A stretch of 64,000 nt of DNA, taken from the NCBI GenBank assembly GCA_023427985.1, contig JAEYZM010000018.1:124001-188000 (forward strand), written 5' to 3'. The translations under genes were made by a program, and so were the position numbers. This DNA comes from Bacteroidota bacterium. GTDB taxonomy: Bacteria > Bacteroidota > Bacteroidia > Sphingobacteriales > Sphingobacteriaceae. Shown here piece by piece: positions 33,242 to 41,998 of the stretch; positions within the stretch are counted from its first letter, which is position 1; each line of letters begins with the position of its first letter. The notes beneath the pieces were generated by a model that was not told the DNA's origin, made no database searches, and was given only the letters and a program-made list of their open reading frames with translations.

Positions 33242-34834
33242 TTACCAACCTACTAAAATCATTTTCTTAGGGTATTTAATTTCAAATTGATACGACATTT
33301 TCTTGTTCTCTGCAGGCTTAATAGTATAAGTCCATGTTAATCGACCCGTAATTGCATCGTAACTCGCCTCTGGAGCTGAATGTTGAATCTCAATATTTTT
33401 GTCGCCACTCAAAGGCAATTGATCTAATATATCTATCTTAATAGCCTTTGATTTAGTATTGCGAACATTTATTTCATATTTCTGACTAATTTTCTTGGTT
33501 GAGCCGATGCTTTTTGTGCTGTTCTGGTCGTTAATCAATTTACGCTCAACTTTGATTGACTCGTCTTCTCCTAAACTAAATTCTAATGAGTCTTCGATTG
33601 AAGCAGGGTTGATGATTGTTTTGCTGATGTATGCGCCATCAATAAACACGTTTGCTTCTGCATGCGTTAACATCAATTTTTCCCAATCTAGAATGCTTGC
33701 AATTAAATACGCTTTAGTATCTAATTTCGGTATGCTCACGTATCTGTAATTTGCTTTAGTGGAATTCTTTTGAATTTCTACTATTTTTCTTCCCGAACCG
33801 CTCGTAATATCAAATGCTTTTGCTATTTGGTATTCAATTTTATTCATGTTTTCTGATGTTTGTACATAAGAACTCATGCCATTTGCTAATTTATTAGAAG
33901 CTCCTGCAACCGCTGATGATTTTAACTCAACTGTAGACATATCGTAGATGGTGTTGCTTTCTGGTACTAGCCTTGGTCTGTTTTCTGCCAAACTTAATCG
34001 CCAGTCCATTAACTCTGGTTTTACACCAGCAGTATTTGGAATTCCTGTTGACAATGTTAATTCAATACCATTGAAGTCGATCCCAGTATTCTGCCAAACA
34101 TTTGCTTTCAAATAAAAAGTTATTTCGTCACTTTTATCTTCGGAACGTATATCGTAGAATGGCGACCATCCTGCATCGTAGCATAAATATTTAATATTTA
34201 GGTCGATGTTTTGGCTCTGAGGATTCATGATGCGAACTATCAACTCAACGCTGTTATTACTTGCATTTTTTTCGTTGATTAAGTTTTGGAAATAGCTGAT
34301 TTTTTCTTTGAGTTTTATCATGCTTTTCTCGTACATATAAGACTCTCTTTTTAATTGTGGCAATCTGTTTTTATACACTTCTGCCATATCTTCTAATTCC
34401 ACTACGCTTGAAGCTTTGCTACCAATATTTTTGTTACTTAACCAAAGACTTAATTCTTCATCTACTGCAAATTTTTTAATCTTAATGGATTCGTGTAGGT
34501 CTTCATAGTATTCCAAGCTATCTTTTAATGCTAAAAATGTTTTACTCTTTTTTAAGCTTTCTAGACTTGCAATTTGTGATTCTACTGAAACGATAGTGAA
34601 TTCATTTTCAGAAGATACTTGAATGGAGTTTAGGTCAATATTTGAAGGCATTTGGTCAATGATTAGGATATGTTCGCCTTTATTTACATATCTGTTTACA
34701 TTTGCTTCAATGCTTGCCGACTGCCAATAAATTGTAGCTTTCTTGATTTTTGCACTAGTTTGAATTTCTTCTGCAATTAGTTCATTATAAGCAGTTAAGG
34801 TCAATACAGTGATTAAGAACAATATTTTTTTCAT
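33242..34834 (-). CDS. DUF4139 / mucoidy-inhibitor MuiA-like exported protein
   Basis: 530 aa from the ATG at 34834, which opens the signal peptide MKKILFLITVLTLTAYNELIAEE; an upstream in-frame TTG at 34873 would add 13 residues with no support. N-terminal DUF4140-like part ('ATIYWQSASIEANVNRYVNK', 'LNSIQVSSENEFTIVSVESQ'), a coiled coil about 85-190, and a C-terminal DUF4139 beta domain ('YDAGWSPFYDIRSEDKSDEI', 'ANVWQNTGIDFNGIELTLST', 'GRLTWTYTIKPAENKKMSYQ'). Function of the family is not established. Divergent from the S46 peptidase gene. Confidence 0.83.
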   Translation of the reverse strand: MKKILFLITVLTLTAYNELIAEEIQTSAKIKKATIYWQSASIEANVNRYVNKGEHILIIDQMPSNIDLNSIQVSSENEFTIVSVESQIASLESLKKSKTFLALKDSLEYYEDLHESIKIKKFAVDEELSLWLSNKNIGSKASSVVELEDMAEVYKNRLPQLKRESYMYEKSMIKLKEKISYFQNLINEKNASNNSVELIVRIMNPQSQNIDLNIKYLCYDAGWSPFYDIRSEDKSDEITFYLKANVWQNTGIDFNGIELTLSTGIPNTAGVKPELMDWRLSLAENRPRLVPESNTIYDMSTVELKSSAVAGASNKLANGMSSYVQTSENMNKIEYQIAKAFDITSGSGRKIVEIQKNSTKANYRYVSIPKLDTKAYLIASILDWEKLMLTHAEANVFIDGAYISKTIINPASIEDSLEFSLGEDESIKVERKLINDQNSTKSIGSTKKISQKYEINVRNTKSKAIKIDILDQLPLSGDKNIEIQHSAPEASYDAITGRLTWTYTIKPAENKKMSYQFEIKYPKKMILVGW

Positions 34835-34870
34835 TGTGGATATTTTTTCAATAATTAGGAATATAACGAC

Positions 34871-34900
34871 CAAAAATAGTATTTATTTGAAGAGTTCAAA
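34871..34900 (-). promoter_or_regulatory. Promoter of the DUF4139 gene, TTTG-N18-TATTTTTG
   Basis: On the minus strand TTTG (34900-34897), 18 bases, TATTTTTG (34878-34871); leader about 30 bases. Confidence 0.65.
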
Positions 34901-34916
34901 TTATACAATTTTTTCC

Positions 34917-34924
34917 TATTTTCG
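34917..34924 (+). promoter_or_regulatory. Possible -7 element of the S46 peptidase gene
   Basis: TATTTTCG differs from TAnnTTTG at one position and lies 22 bases before the ATG at 34947, back-to-back with the DUF4139 promoter. Confidence 0.4.
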
Positions 34925-34946
34925 TGACCTATCAATAGTTATATCG

Positions 34947-37115
34947 ATGAGAATGAAGAAAATTTTATTAGGATCAATCATTGCTTTAAGTGCTTTGGGT
35001 CTAAGAGCAAACACTCCAGATGAAGGAATGTGGTTGCCAATGTTAATCAATAAGAATTACGATGAAATGAAAAAAATCGGATTCAAGTTAAATGCAGATG
35101 ATATTTACAACGTCAACAATTCTAGTTTGAAAGATGCAATTGTTTCAATGGGATTTTGTACGGGTGAAATGATATCAGCAGAAGGATTGATGTTAACAAA
35201 TCACCATTGTGCATATGGTAGTATACAATACAATTCAAGTGTAGAACACGATTATTTAACCAATGGATTTGTTGCAGAATCTAGAGATAAAGAATTATCA
35301 TCACCTGAAGTGATTGCATCGTTTTTAGTAAGAATGGAAGACGTGACGGTAAAAATATTGTCTGAAACAAACGGCTTATCCGATTCAGAAAAAGATGCTA
35401 AGCAAAAAGAAGTAATTAAAAATTTAACGACCGAGGCTACAAAAGGCACACATTATCAAGCTATTGTACGTGATGTTTTTGGAGGTAATCAATATTTAAT
35501 GTTCGTATATGAGCGATTCCCAGACGTTCGTTTAGTATACGCTCCACCTTCGTCTGTAGGTAAATTTGGGGGCGACACAGACAATTGGATGTGGCCACGT
35601 CACACAGGTGATTTCTCAATTTTCAGAGTCTATATGGGTAAGGATGGTAAACCTGCACCTTATTCTAAAGATAACGTTCCTTATAAACCTAAAAAGCATT
35701 TGCCAATTTCAATGAAGGGAGTTAAAGAAGGTGACTTTGCTATGATTATGGGGTATCCGGGAAGAACTAATAGGTATGCGTTTGCAGAAGAAATGCAAAA
35801 TTCAGTAGACCGCACAAATCCTGCTATCGTTAAATTATTAGGTAAACGATTGGAAGTAATGAAACAAGATATGGATAAAGATGCTTCTGTTAGAATTAAG
35901 CTTGCAGATACGTATGCTTCTCTAGCAAATAGCTGGAAATATTACTTGGGTCAAAACGAAGGATTGATAAAACTTGATGTCATTGCAGGCAAAAGAGAAG
36001 TAGAAAAGAATTTTATTGCTTGGGCAAATTCAAATTCTACAACAAAAGAAAAATATGGTAATGTTATTAAGAATGTTGAGAAAATTTATGCTGATTACAA
36101 ACCATATGCTTTGAGAAATTCATATTATAGTTTAGCTGGAATGTCGGCAACTTCTGTTGTTTATGCTACTCGATTAAATGCATTATATAATGCTTTAAAG
36201 AAAAGTCCAACAGATCAAGATGCAATCAACAAAGAAGTAGAAAAATTAAAATCCCAAATTGATGAATTGTATAAAGATTATGTTGCAGCTACTGATGAAA
36301 GAGTATTCGCTGCTATGTTAACATTATATAATAGTGATATTCCGATGGAACAACAACCAATTGTTTTGTCAGAAATATTAAAGAAATTCAAAGCAAATAC
36401 TTCACAGGCATCATTTGAGAAATATGCAGCAGATGCATTCAAAAGATCAGTTGTTACAAGCAAAGAAAAATTTGAAGCATTTCTTGCAGCACCAAGTTTG
36501 AAAAAACTTGATTCAGATCCTTTATTTGTTTATTCACAAAAGATGACGGAATATAGAAGTACTTATGCTGCAAATATTAGTACGTTTACAACAGAATACG
36601 CAAAAGAGAAAAAGGTATATATCGCAGGACTAATGGAAATGAATCCGAATAAGTTAATGTATCCTGATGCAAATTCAACAATGCGAATTACTTATGGTAA
36701 AGTTTCAGGATATACTGGTAAAGATGCTGTAGTGTATAATTACTATTCTACATCGAAAGGAATCTTAGAAAAATATATTCCAAACGATCAAGAATTTGAT
36801 GTTCCTTCTAAATTAATTGATTTATTAAAAGCTAAAGATTTTGGCCCTTATGCAAATGAAAAAGGGGAGTTAGTGGTTGGTTTTTTAACAGATAACGACA
36901 TTACTGGCGGTAATTCAGGATCTCCTGTTATCAATGCGAATGGTGAAATTATAGGAACTGCTTTTGATGGAAATTGGGAAGCAATGACTGGAGATTTAGT
37001 ATTTGATAAAGCTTACAAGAAAACGATTGTTTGCGATATTCGATATGTATTATTCGTTATGGATAAATACTCGAATGCAGGTCATATTATTAAAGAAATG
37101 ACTTTAGTGAAATAA
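34947..37115 (+). CDS. S46 family dipeptidyl-peptidase (DPP7-like)
   Basis: 722 aa from ATG 34947 (a second ATG at 34953 is equally possible). Signal peptide ending 'LGLRANTPDEGMW'. Family S46 serine peptidase of the periplasm: catalytic His in 'LTNHHCAYGSIQ', Asp in 'GGDTDNWMWPRHTGDFS', Ser in 'DITGGNSGSPVIN'. The residue 18 positions after the Ser is Gly ('TAFDGNW'), which in this family marks DPP7-type (hydrophobic P1) rather than the Arg of Asp/Glu-specific DPP11. Releases dipeptides from oligopeptides, consistent with protein degradation by a Bacteroidota. Confidence 0.92.
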   Translation: MRMKKILLGSIIALSALGLRANTPDEGMWLPMLINKNYDEMKKIGFKLNADDIYNVNNSSLKDAIVSMGFCTGEMISAEGLMLTNHHCAYGSIQYNSSVEHDYLTNGFVAESRDKELSSPEVIASFLVRMEDVTVKILSETNGLSDSEKDAKQKEVIKNLTTEATKGTHYQAIVRDVFGGNQYLMFVYERFPDVRLVYAPPSSVGKFGGDTDNWMWPRHTGDFSIFRVYMGKDGKPAPYSKDNVPYKPKKHLPISMKGVKEGDFAMIMGYPGRTNRYAFAEEMQNSVDRTNPAIVKLLGKRLEVMKQDMDKDASVRIKLADTYASLANSWKYYLGQNEGLIKLDVIAGKREVEKNFIAWANSNSTTKEKYGNVIKNVEKIYADYKPYALRNSYYSLAGMSATSVVYATRLNALYNALKKSPTDQDAINKEVEKLKSQIDELYKDYVAATDERVFAAMLTLYNSDIPMEQQPIVLSEILKKFKANTSQASFEKYAADAFKRSVVTSKEKFEAFLAAPSLKKLDSDPLFVYSQKMTEYRSTYAANISTFTTEYAKEKKVYIAGLMEMNPNKLMYPDANSTMRITYGKVSGYTGKDAVVYNYYSTSKGILEKYIPNDQEFDVPSKLIDLLKAKDFGPYANEKGELVVGFLTDNDITGGNSGSPVINANGEIIGTAFDGNWEAMTGDLVFDKAYKKTIVCDIRYVLFVMDKYSNAGHIIKEMTLVK

Positions 37116-37126
37116 TGGTAACGCTT

Positions 37127-38140
37127 TTATAAAGCTTGCATAAAATATTCTAATTCATAAACCCTACCATTGAAAGTTTTAAAAAATGCGTAGGGTTTTG
37201 AATTTAATTGGAAAGTCTGTTGATCTAGGGGTATGAATTGTACGTGAATTCCTTGTTGGTCGGGTAATACACTTACTTGAATAAATCCAGGTTTTGATCC
37301 GAACCTAGGATTAGTCACAGATCCAGAATTAAGAATTAATGGACCTATATCCATGTTTTTTGAAATTTGTCTTTCATAATAGTGTGTACTTCCCGATACA
37401 ACAATGTCGGCTTTTTGTAACACCATTTGTTTTAATTCAGGACTTAGATATTCGGTAAAAAAACCAAATCTAGAATGTGCCGCAATCACAATAATATCAA
37501 ATTTTGATTTCTGAATTTGACTAAGAGTATTTTGAAGGAATAATTTTGAACTCGGTCGAAATGCAGCATCTATGTTCGAAGGTTCATCAGGAAAGTATAA
37601 TGAAATAAAATGAACCGTGTATCCACTTTCATGTTCAATCAAACTATAATAATCTACTTTTTCATTGCTAAATACTACGTTATTTTTCCTATTTAAATCT
37701 ATAGATTCAAACATACCCCTTCCTGAACCCCAATCTTCTTGCGACTTACCAAATAAACTATTCTCACCATCGGCTATAGTTGGATAAAAGTTATTTTTCC
37801 AGAATGGATCATTGCATACGTAAAATAAAAACTCATTGGCACTTGCCCTACTTACATGATCACCTACTCCCAATACGAACAGGTCGTTGGTTTTCCTGAT
37901 ATGCATATTCATTCTTGCCATGTATAAATTACTAGCAGGTGAGTAGCCTTGATTATCGCTAAATATACTAAAACTAAATGCTTTAGATTGCTGAAGTTCT
38001 TCAAAGCTATTTATTCCAGGAAGTCTATTTAGTGAAGCTGAATGTTGAATTACAGTCAATGAGAACAAGCCATGCATAATCACCAAAAAGCTAACTATGC
38101 CAATCAAGAGTAATAACTTCTTAGGGTGATATCCTCTCAT
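37127..38140 (-). CDS. Calcineurin-like metallophosphoesterase-fold protein, degenerate metal site
   Basis: 337 aa. One N-terminal membrane segment (about 9-30), then a domain with the order of metallophosphoesterase motifs: 'SIFSDNQG', 'GVGDHVSR', 'IADGENS', 'IAAHSRFG', 'SGSTHYYERQ', 'LNSGSVTNPRFG'. Several metal ligands are replaced: D-x-H is D-N-Q, GNH(D/E) is DGEN, GHxH is GSTH. It may be a pseudo-enzyme or use altered metal ligation. Anchored in the inner membrane with the domain outside. Its ATG lies at the foot of a long hairpin. Follows purM on the same strand. Confidence 0.6.
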   Translation of the reverse strand: MRGYHPKKLLLLIGIVSFLVIMHGLFSLTVIQHSASLNRLPGINSFEELQQSKAFSFSIFSDNQGYSPASNLYMARMNMHIRKTNDLFVLGVGDHVSRASANEFLFYVCNDPFWKNNFYPTIADGENSLFGKSQEDWGSGRGMFESIDLNRKNNVVFSNEKVDYYSLIEHESGYTVHFISLYFPDEPSNIDAAFRPSSKLFLQNTLSQIQKSKFDIIVIAAHSRFGFFTEYLSPELKQMVLQKADIVVSGSTHYYERQISKNMDIGPLILNSGSVTNPRFGSKPGFIQVSVLPDQQGIHVQFIPLDQQTFQLNSKPYAFFKTFNGRVYELEYFMQAL

Positions 38141-38179
38141 TTTGTTGTATTAGATTGCTCAATTCTAATATAACAAAAT
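38139..38179 (-). repeat. Long hairpin containing the start codon of the phosphoesterase-like gene
   Basis: ATTTTGTTGTATTAGA (38139-38154) pairs with TCTAATATAACAAAAT (38164-38179), 16 bp with one G.U/mismatch and a 9-nt loop. On the minus strand the 3' arm ends in ...ACAAAAT and the AT is the beginning of the ATG. Could be the purM terminator, a translation-control hairpin, or both. Confidence 0.7.
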
Positions 38180-38219
38180 GAATAGGGAATTTATTGAAGT
38201 TATATGAGTTAAATCATGT

Positions 38220-39395
38220 TTAGTATTGAAACTCTCCGAATTCAGATAAAATACTTAATTGATTTTTATCCGATGTCTCAACCCTTCCAATTATCTGCGC
38301 ATCAACATTAAAGGATTTAGATATATCTATTAATTCATGTGCCCTTTGTTCGTTGGTGTATACCTCCATTCTGTGACCCATATTAAACACTTTGTACATT
38401 TCCTGCCATGGAGTGTTCGATTCGGATTGGATTAGTTTAAATAAAGGTGGACAAGTAAATAAATTATCTTTAATTATGTGTACTTTCTCAGTGAAGTGTA
38501 AAACTTTTGTTTGAGCACCTCCACTACAATGTACGATTCCGTCAATTTCATGAATTCCGTTATTGAAAAATGCTTTTAAAATAGGAGCATATGTACGTGT
38601 AGGGGAGAGCACTAATTTACCAGCAGTAATACTAGTTCTCTCGTCAAGACTTATTAGATCTGTTAATGATTTAGAGCCAGAAAATATAAGGTCTTCAGGT
38701 ATACCAGCGTCATAACATTCGGGATATTTATTTGCGATTTCCTTATTAAAAACATCGTGTCTCGCAGAAGTTAATCCATTACTTCCCATGCCACCATTAT
38801 ATTCACTTTCGTAACTTGCTTTTCCAAATGATGCAAGTCCAACAATAAGATTACCTGGTTTAATGTTATGATTGCTTATGACCGCTTTACGGGGCATTCT
38901 GCAGGTTACTGTAGAATCTACTATAATGGTTCTAACTAAATCACCTACATCTGCCGTTTCTCCTCCTGTCGAATAGATCTGGATACCATAGCTTCTCAGC
39001 TCAGCAAGAATTTCTTCTGTTCCATTTATAATAGCCGAGATGACTTCTCCTGGTATTAAATTTTTATTGCGACCAATAGTAGAAGAAAGTAAAATATTAT
39101 CCGTTGCTCCAACACATAAAAGATCGTCGATGTTCATGATAATTGCATCTTGAGCGATACCCTTCCATACACTCATATCACCTGTTTCTCTCCAATATGC
39201 ATACGCTAGAGAGGATTTTGTACCGGCACCATCGGCATGCATTATGTTACAAAAATCCTGATCGTTTGATAAGATGTCAGGAATAATTTTACAAAATGCT
39301 TTTGGGAAAATACCTTTATCGATGTTCTTTATCGCTTGATGAACATCTTCTTTTGATGCCGAAACACCCCTTAAATTATATCGTTGATCGCTCAT
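38220..39395 (-). CDS. purM: Phosphoribosylformylglycinamidine cyclo-ligase (AIR synthetase)
   Basis: 391 aa, longer than the ~345-aa E. coli enzyme, as usual for Bacteroidota. ATP-dependent ring closure of FGAM to AIR in purine synthesis. Motifs: 'YNLRGVSASKEDVHQAI', 'MHADGAGTKSSLAYAYW', 'QDAIIMNIDDLLCVGA', 'STGGETADVGDLVRT', 'GLASFGKASYESEYNGGMGS NGL' (written with a break). Together with purL at 46.8 kb, two of the pathway steps are in this window but not adjacent. Its ATG directly follows the 19-bp hairpin of the upstream gene's terminator. Confidence 0.93.
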   Translation of the reverse strand: MSDQRYNLRGVSASKEDVHQAIKNIDKGIFPKAFCKIIPDILSNDQDFCNIMHADGAGTKSSLAYAYWRETGDMSVWKGIAQDAIIMNIDDLLCVGATDNILLSSTIGRNKNLIPGEVISAIINGTEEILAELRSYGIQIYSTGGETADVGDLVRTIIVDSTVTCRMPRKAVISNHNIKPGNLIVGLASFGKASYESEYNGGMGSNGLTSARHDVFNKEIANKYPECYDAGIPEDLIFSGSKSLTDLISLDERTSITAGKLVLSPTRTYAPILKAFFNNGIHEIDGIVHCSGGAQTKVLHFTEKVHIIKDNLFTCPPLFKLIQSESNTPWQEMYKVFNMGHRMEVYTNEQRAHELIDISKSFNVDAQIIGRVETSDKNQLSILSEFGEFQY

Positions 39396-39440
39396 AAAAA
39401 AGAAAGGACAAATATAGATTTATTTGTCCTTTCTTTTTTT
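39396..39440 (-). terminator. Perfect 19-bp terminator hairpin abutting the purM start codon
   Basis: 39396-39414 is the exact reverse complement of 39421-39439, with loop TAGATT. On the minus strand it terminates the OmpA-like gene and ends TTTTTT immediately before the purM ATG (39395). Confidence 0.9.
39409..39416 (-). promoter_or_regulatory. Candidate -7 promoter element of purM inside the terminator
   Basis: Minus-strand TATATTTG (39416-39409) fits TAnnTTTG and spans the loop and 3' arm of the terminator hairpin, 14 bases before the purM ATG. Confidence 0.55.
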
Positions 39441-39451
39441 ACTATTTTAAT

Positions 39452-41797
39452 TTAAGGTTTTCTTGGGCTAGTGCCAGAACCGGTTGTTCCTGTAGGTTTT
39501 TTGGTGCTATCTGCAGGCTTTGTTGTACTTGTTGGTTTTGCCCCTGCACCACTTGGTGTTGCCGATGGAGGTACACCACCAGAAGATCTAATTACTGGTT
39601 TGGCTGTAACTGTTCCTGGTTTTGCGCCTGTGCCACTTGGAGTAGCCGAAGGTGGAATGTTTGTACCTGCTGGTCTTGCGCCTGCGCCACTTGGAGTAGC
39701 TGAAGGTGGAATGTTTGTACCTGCTGGTTTTACTCCAGTGCCACTTGGAGTAGCAGAAGGCGGAATATTTGTACCTGTTGGTCTAACTACATTATTAGGT
39801 GTAGTTGTTCCTGCTGGTTTAATAGTGCCTGGTTTTGCAGGAGATGGTGTTGCAGGTTTCTTCCCAGCTTCCGGGATTTTTGGAGCTTCTTTTGGTACAT
39901 AATCTTCTGATATTACAGAGAATGATGTACGTCTGTTCTGCTGATGTTGTTCTTCTGTACACTCAACACCGTCTTTACATTCGTTTAATAATCTCGATTC
40001 TCCATAGCCTTTTGGTACTAACCTTCCGTTCTCTATACCTTTAGATACTAAATAGTTAACAACAGATTGGGCTCTTCTTTGAGATAAGTCATAGTTATAT
40101 GCTGAATCTGCTCTAGAATCTGTATGTGATGCTATTTCAATCACAAATGTTGGATTGTCGTTTAAGGTTTTTATTAATGAATCTAAAGTTGTGATAGACT
40201 CATCTCTTAAATCTGCACTAGCTAAATCGTAAAGTATACCTTTTAAAACAATTTCTTTTAATGGAATTGGATTAAGTTTGAAGTTTATTGTGTATTCTTT
40301 CGATTCTTTTAGCCCATAAGTAGATGCTTCTCCAACATCACCAAAGAATCTATATTTTGAAGCATTCAATTGATAGTTAACATCTTTTTTCACTGTAAAT
40401 TTATAAGATCCTGTTGCATCACTTGTAGTTGACTGCGTAGAACCATCACTTCCAATTATTGTGATTTTTGATTGTGGCAATACTTTTTGGGTAGCATTGT
40501 TTATCGTTTTTCCTGTTATTGTAAAGACTAGTGGAATGGCATAAGCAGAATAAATATCATCTTCTCCTTTGCCACCAAATCTATTCGATGCAAAATATCC
40601 TACTTCTTTGTTTTCGTCCAATACAAATCCAAAATCATCGGCAGATGAATTGGTCGGATGTTTTAAATTGATTGGCTCAACAAAATCACCTTCTTCCCAA
40701 TCTGCAAAAAAGATGTCGAATCCACCAATACCTGCGTGCCCATTCGATGAGAAATATAATGTACCCGATGGATGTATGAACGGGAATGCCTCGTCGCCTG
40801 GTGTGTTAATTTTTGGACCAGCATTTACTGGTGCCGACCAATTACTACCTTGTTTTTCTGAATACCAGATATCTTTACCACCAAATCCACCTTTCATATC
40901 AGAAACAAAATACAATCGACTGCCATCTTTACTTATACTTGGGTGACCTATGATATTTGAATCCGGATTAGGAATCATAACTTCTTTTGGTGCAGTCCAA
41001 GAATTGCCTTCGTTTTGAGTTTCATATATTTTACATGAATTTTCCTTGCCTTTTGGACCATTACATTGTGTGAAGTATAAGATTCTATTTTCTGGGTCAA
41101 AACTTGCAGCACCTTCGTTATATGCGGTATTAATGTCTTTATTTAATGGTACTGGTTTAGACCATCTGTTTTTACCACTATTTTCTGAAGCATAGATATT
41201 ATCATAGTTTTTCCCTGTACGCTCGTAAAAGTTTTTTCCTTTTACAGTTCCTCTGTTTGAAGTGAAAATTATACCCTTGCCATATGGATATGGTGCGTAC
41301 TCCATATCTTTTGTATTTAAACCCAATTCATTGAACACATCAAAAAACACTTCCTTTTTTCTCCATTCAATAGCTAACTTGCAGTTTTCCAGCGACTTTT
41401 TTGCAGCTGAATCATTAGGATAAGTAGCTAAATAATCCTGATACAATTCAATTGCATCATCAAATTTATCCATCGCCTTCATAGCGTCGGCTAGTTTGTA
41501 ATAAACATACGAGGAGTCATAACCTGCTTTGATGGCTTTGTCATACCAAATAGAAGCTTGCTTATTGTTGTTTATTAATCTATAGCATTCTCCGATTTTA
41601 TAAGTCAATTCAGCTTTCGCTTCTTTCTTACGAACATTTGGTATTGCTTTTTTGTATAAATCAGCAGCTGTGAAATATTTTTCATTATTAAAAGCTTTCT
41701 CTGCTGCTATTACGCTTGGCTGTTGAGAATTACATGAAAGCAAAATGGAAGTACTGCTAATAATAAGAATTAAATAGGAGATGTGCTTTAATTTCAT
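39452..41797 (-). CDS. PorE-like lipoprotein: TPR, PD40/WD40-like propeller, CRD and OmpA C-terminal domain
   Basis: 781 aa from ATG 41797; an upstream in-frame GTG at 41836 coincides with the promoter. Lipobox Cys22 (SILLSC). TPRs about 25-135; PD40-type propeller blades about 160-410 ('GIIFTSNRGT', 'PSISKDGSRLYFVSDMKGG', 'AFPFIHPSGTLYFSSNGHAG'); carboxypeptidase-like domain about 420-500; OmpA peptidoglycan-binding domain about 525-640 ('HTDSRADSAYNYDLSQRRAQ', 'LVPKGYGESR'). This is the architecture of P. gingivalis PorE, a type IX secretion component, though paralogues outside T9SS share it. A Pro/Thr/Ser-rich repeat tail follows. Confidence 0.85.
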   Translation of the reverse strand: MKLKHISYLILIISSTSILLSCNSQQPSVIAAEKAFNNEKYFTAADLYKKAIPNVRKKEAKAELTYKIGECYRLINNNKQASIWYDKAIKAGYDSSYVYYKLADAMKAMDKFDDAIELYQDYLATYPNDSAAKKSLENCKLAIEWRKKEVFFDVFNELGLNTKDMEYAPYPYGKGIIFTSNRGTVKGKNFYERTGKNYDNIYASENSGKNRWSKPVPLNKDINTAYNEGAASFDPENRILYFTQCNGPKGKENSCKIYETQNEGNSWTAPKEVMIPNPDSNIIGHPSISKDGSRLYFVSDMKGGFGGKDIWYSEKQGSNWSAPVNAGPKINTPGDEAFPFIHPSGTLYFSSNGHAGIGGFDIFFADWEEGDFVEPINLKHPTNSSADDFGFVLDENKEVGYFASNRFGGKGEDDIYSAYAIPLVFTITGKTINNATQKVLPQSKITIIGSDGSTQSTTSDATGSYKFTVKKDVNYQLNASKYRFFGDVGEASTYGLKESKEYTINFKLNPIPLKEIVLKGILYDLASADLRDESITTLDSLIKTLNDNPTFVIEIASHTDSRADSAYNYDLSQRRAQSVVNYLVSKGIENGRLVPKGYGESRLLNECKDGVECTEEQHQQNRRTSFSVISEDYVPKEAPKIPEAGKKPATPSPAKPGTIKPAGTTTPNNVVRPTGTNIPPSATPSGTGVKPAGTNIPPSATPSGAGARPAGTNIPPSATPSGTGAKPGTVTAKPVIRSSGGVPPSATPSGAGAKPTSTTKPADSTKKPTGTTGSGTSPRKP
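39548..39790 (-). repeat. 54-bp (18-aa) tandem repeats in the C-terminal tail of the OmpA-like protein
   Basis: The landmark GCCACTTGGAGTAG recurs at 39632, 39686 and 39740, exactly 54 bp apart, with a diverged copy near 39548. Each encodes 'PAGTNIPPSATPSGTGAK'-like residues. The repeats are recent enough to keep near-identical DNA, so copy number may vary between strains. Confidence 0.85.
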
Positions 41798-41835
41798 TTT
41801 TAATGTTTGTGCTATACAATTAAACGCATTCCCCA

Positions 41836-41843
41836 CAAAAATA
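41836..41843 (-). promoter_or_regulatory. Candidate -7 promoter element of the OmpA-like gene
   Basis: Minus-strand TATTTTTG (41843-41836); a TTTG lies 16 bases further upstream. Leader about 33 bases to ATG 41797. Confidence 0.6.
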
Positions 41844-41869
41844 ATACCGTAGGGAAATTCAAATATATA

Positions 41870-41915
41870 TTTTTTTAGCTAATTAGGCCTAAAATGACTA
41901 AAATAGCTAAAAAAA
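41870..41915. repeat. Inverted repeat upstream of the OmpA-like gene
   Basis: TTTTTTTAGCTA (41870-41881) pairs with TAGCTAAAAAAA (41904-41915) across a 22-nt loop containing the palindrome TAGGCCTA. It may be a second terminator after glnN or a regulatory site. Confidence 0.5.
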
Positions 41916-41951
41916 AATAATTAACGTGTGTGAATAGTAGAATAGGTAATA

Positions 41952-41984
41952 AAAAAAGCCATCGGTTTTCGCAATGGCTTTTAA
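41952..41984 (-). terminator. Intrinsic terminator of glnN
   Basis: AAAAGCCAT (41954-41962) pairs with ATGGCTTTT (41974-41982); on the minus strand a T-run follows the stem. Confidence 0.8.
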
Positions 41985-41998
41985 TTAAAAAGATTCTA

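Noticed and set aside
39471..39902. Long plus-strand open frame opposite the C-terminal tail of the OmpA-like gene
   Set aside because: It is open only because the 54-bp repeats lack stops in that frame; the minus-strand frame has a clear domain architecture and continues from the OmpA domain.
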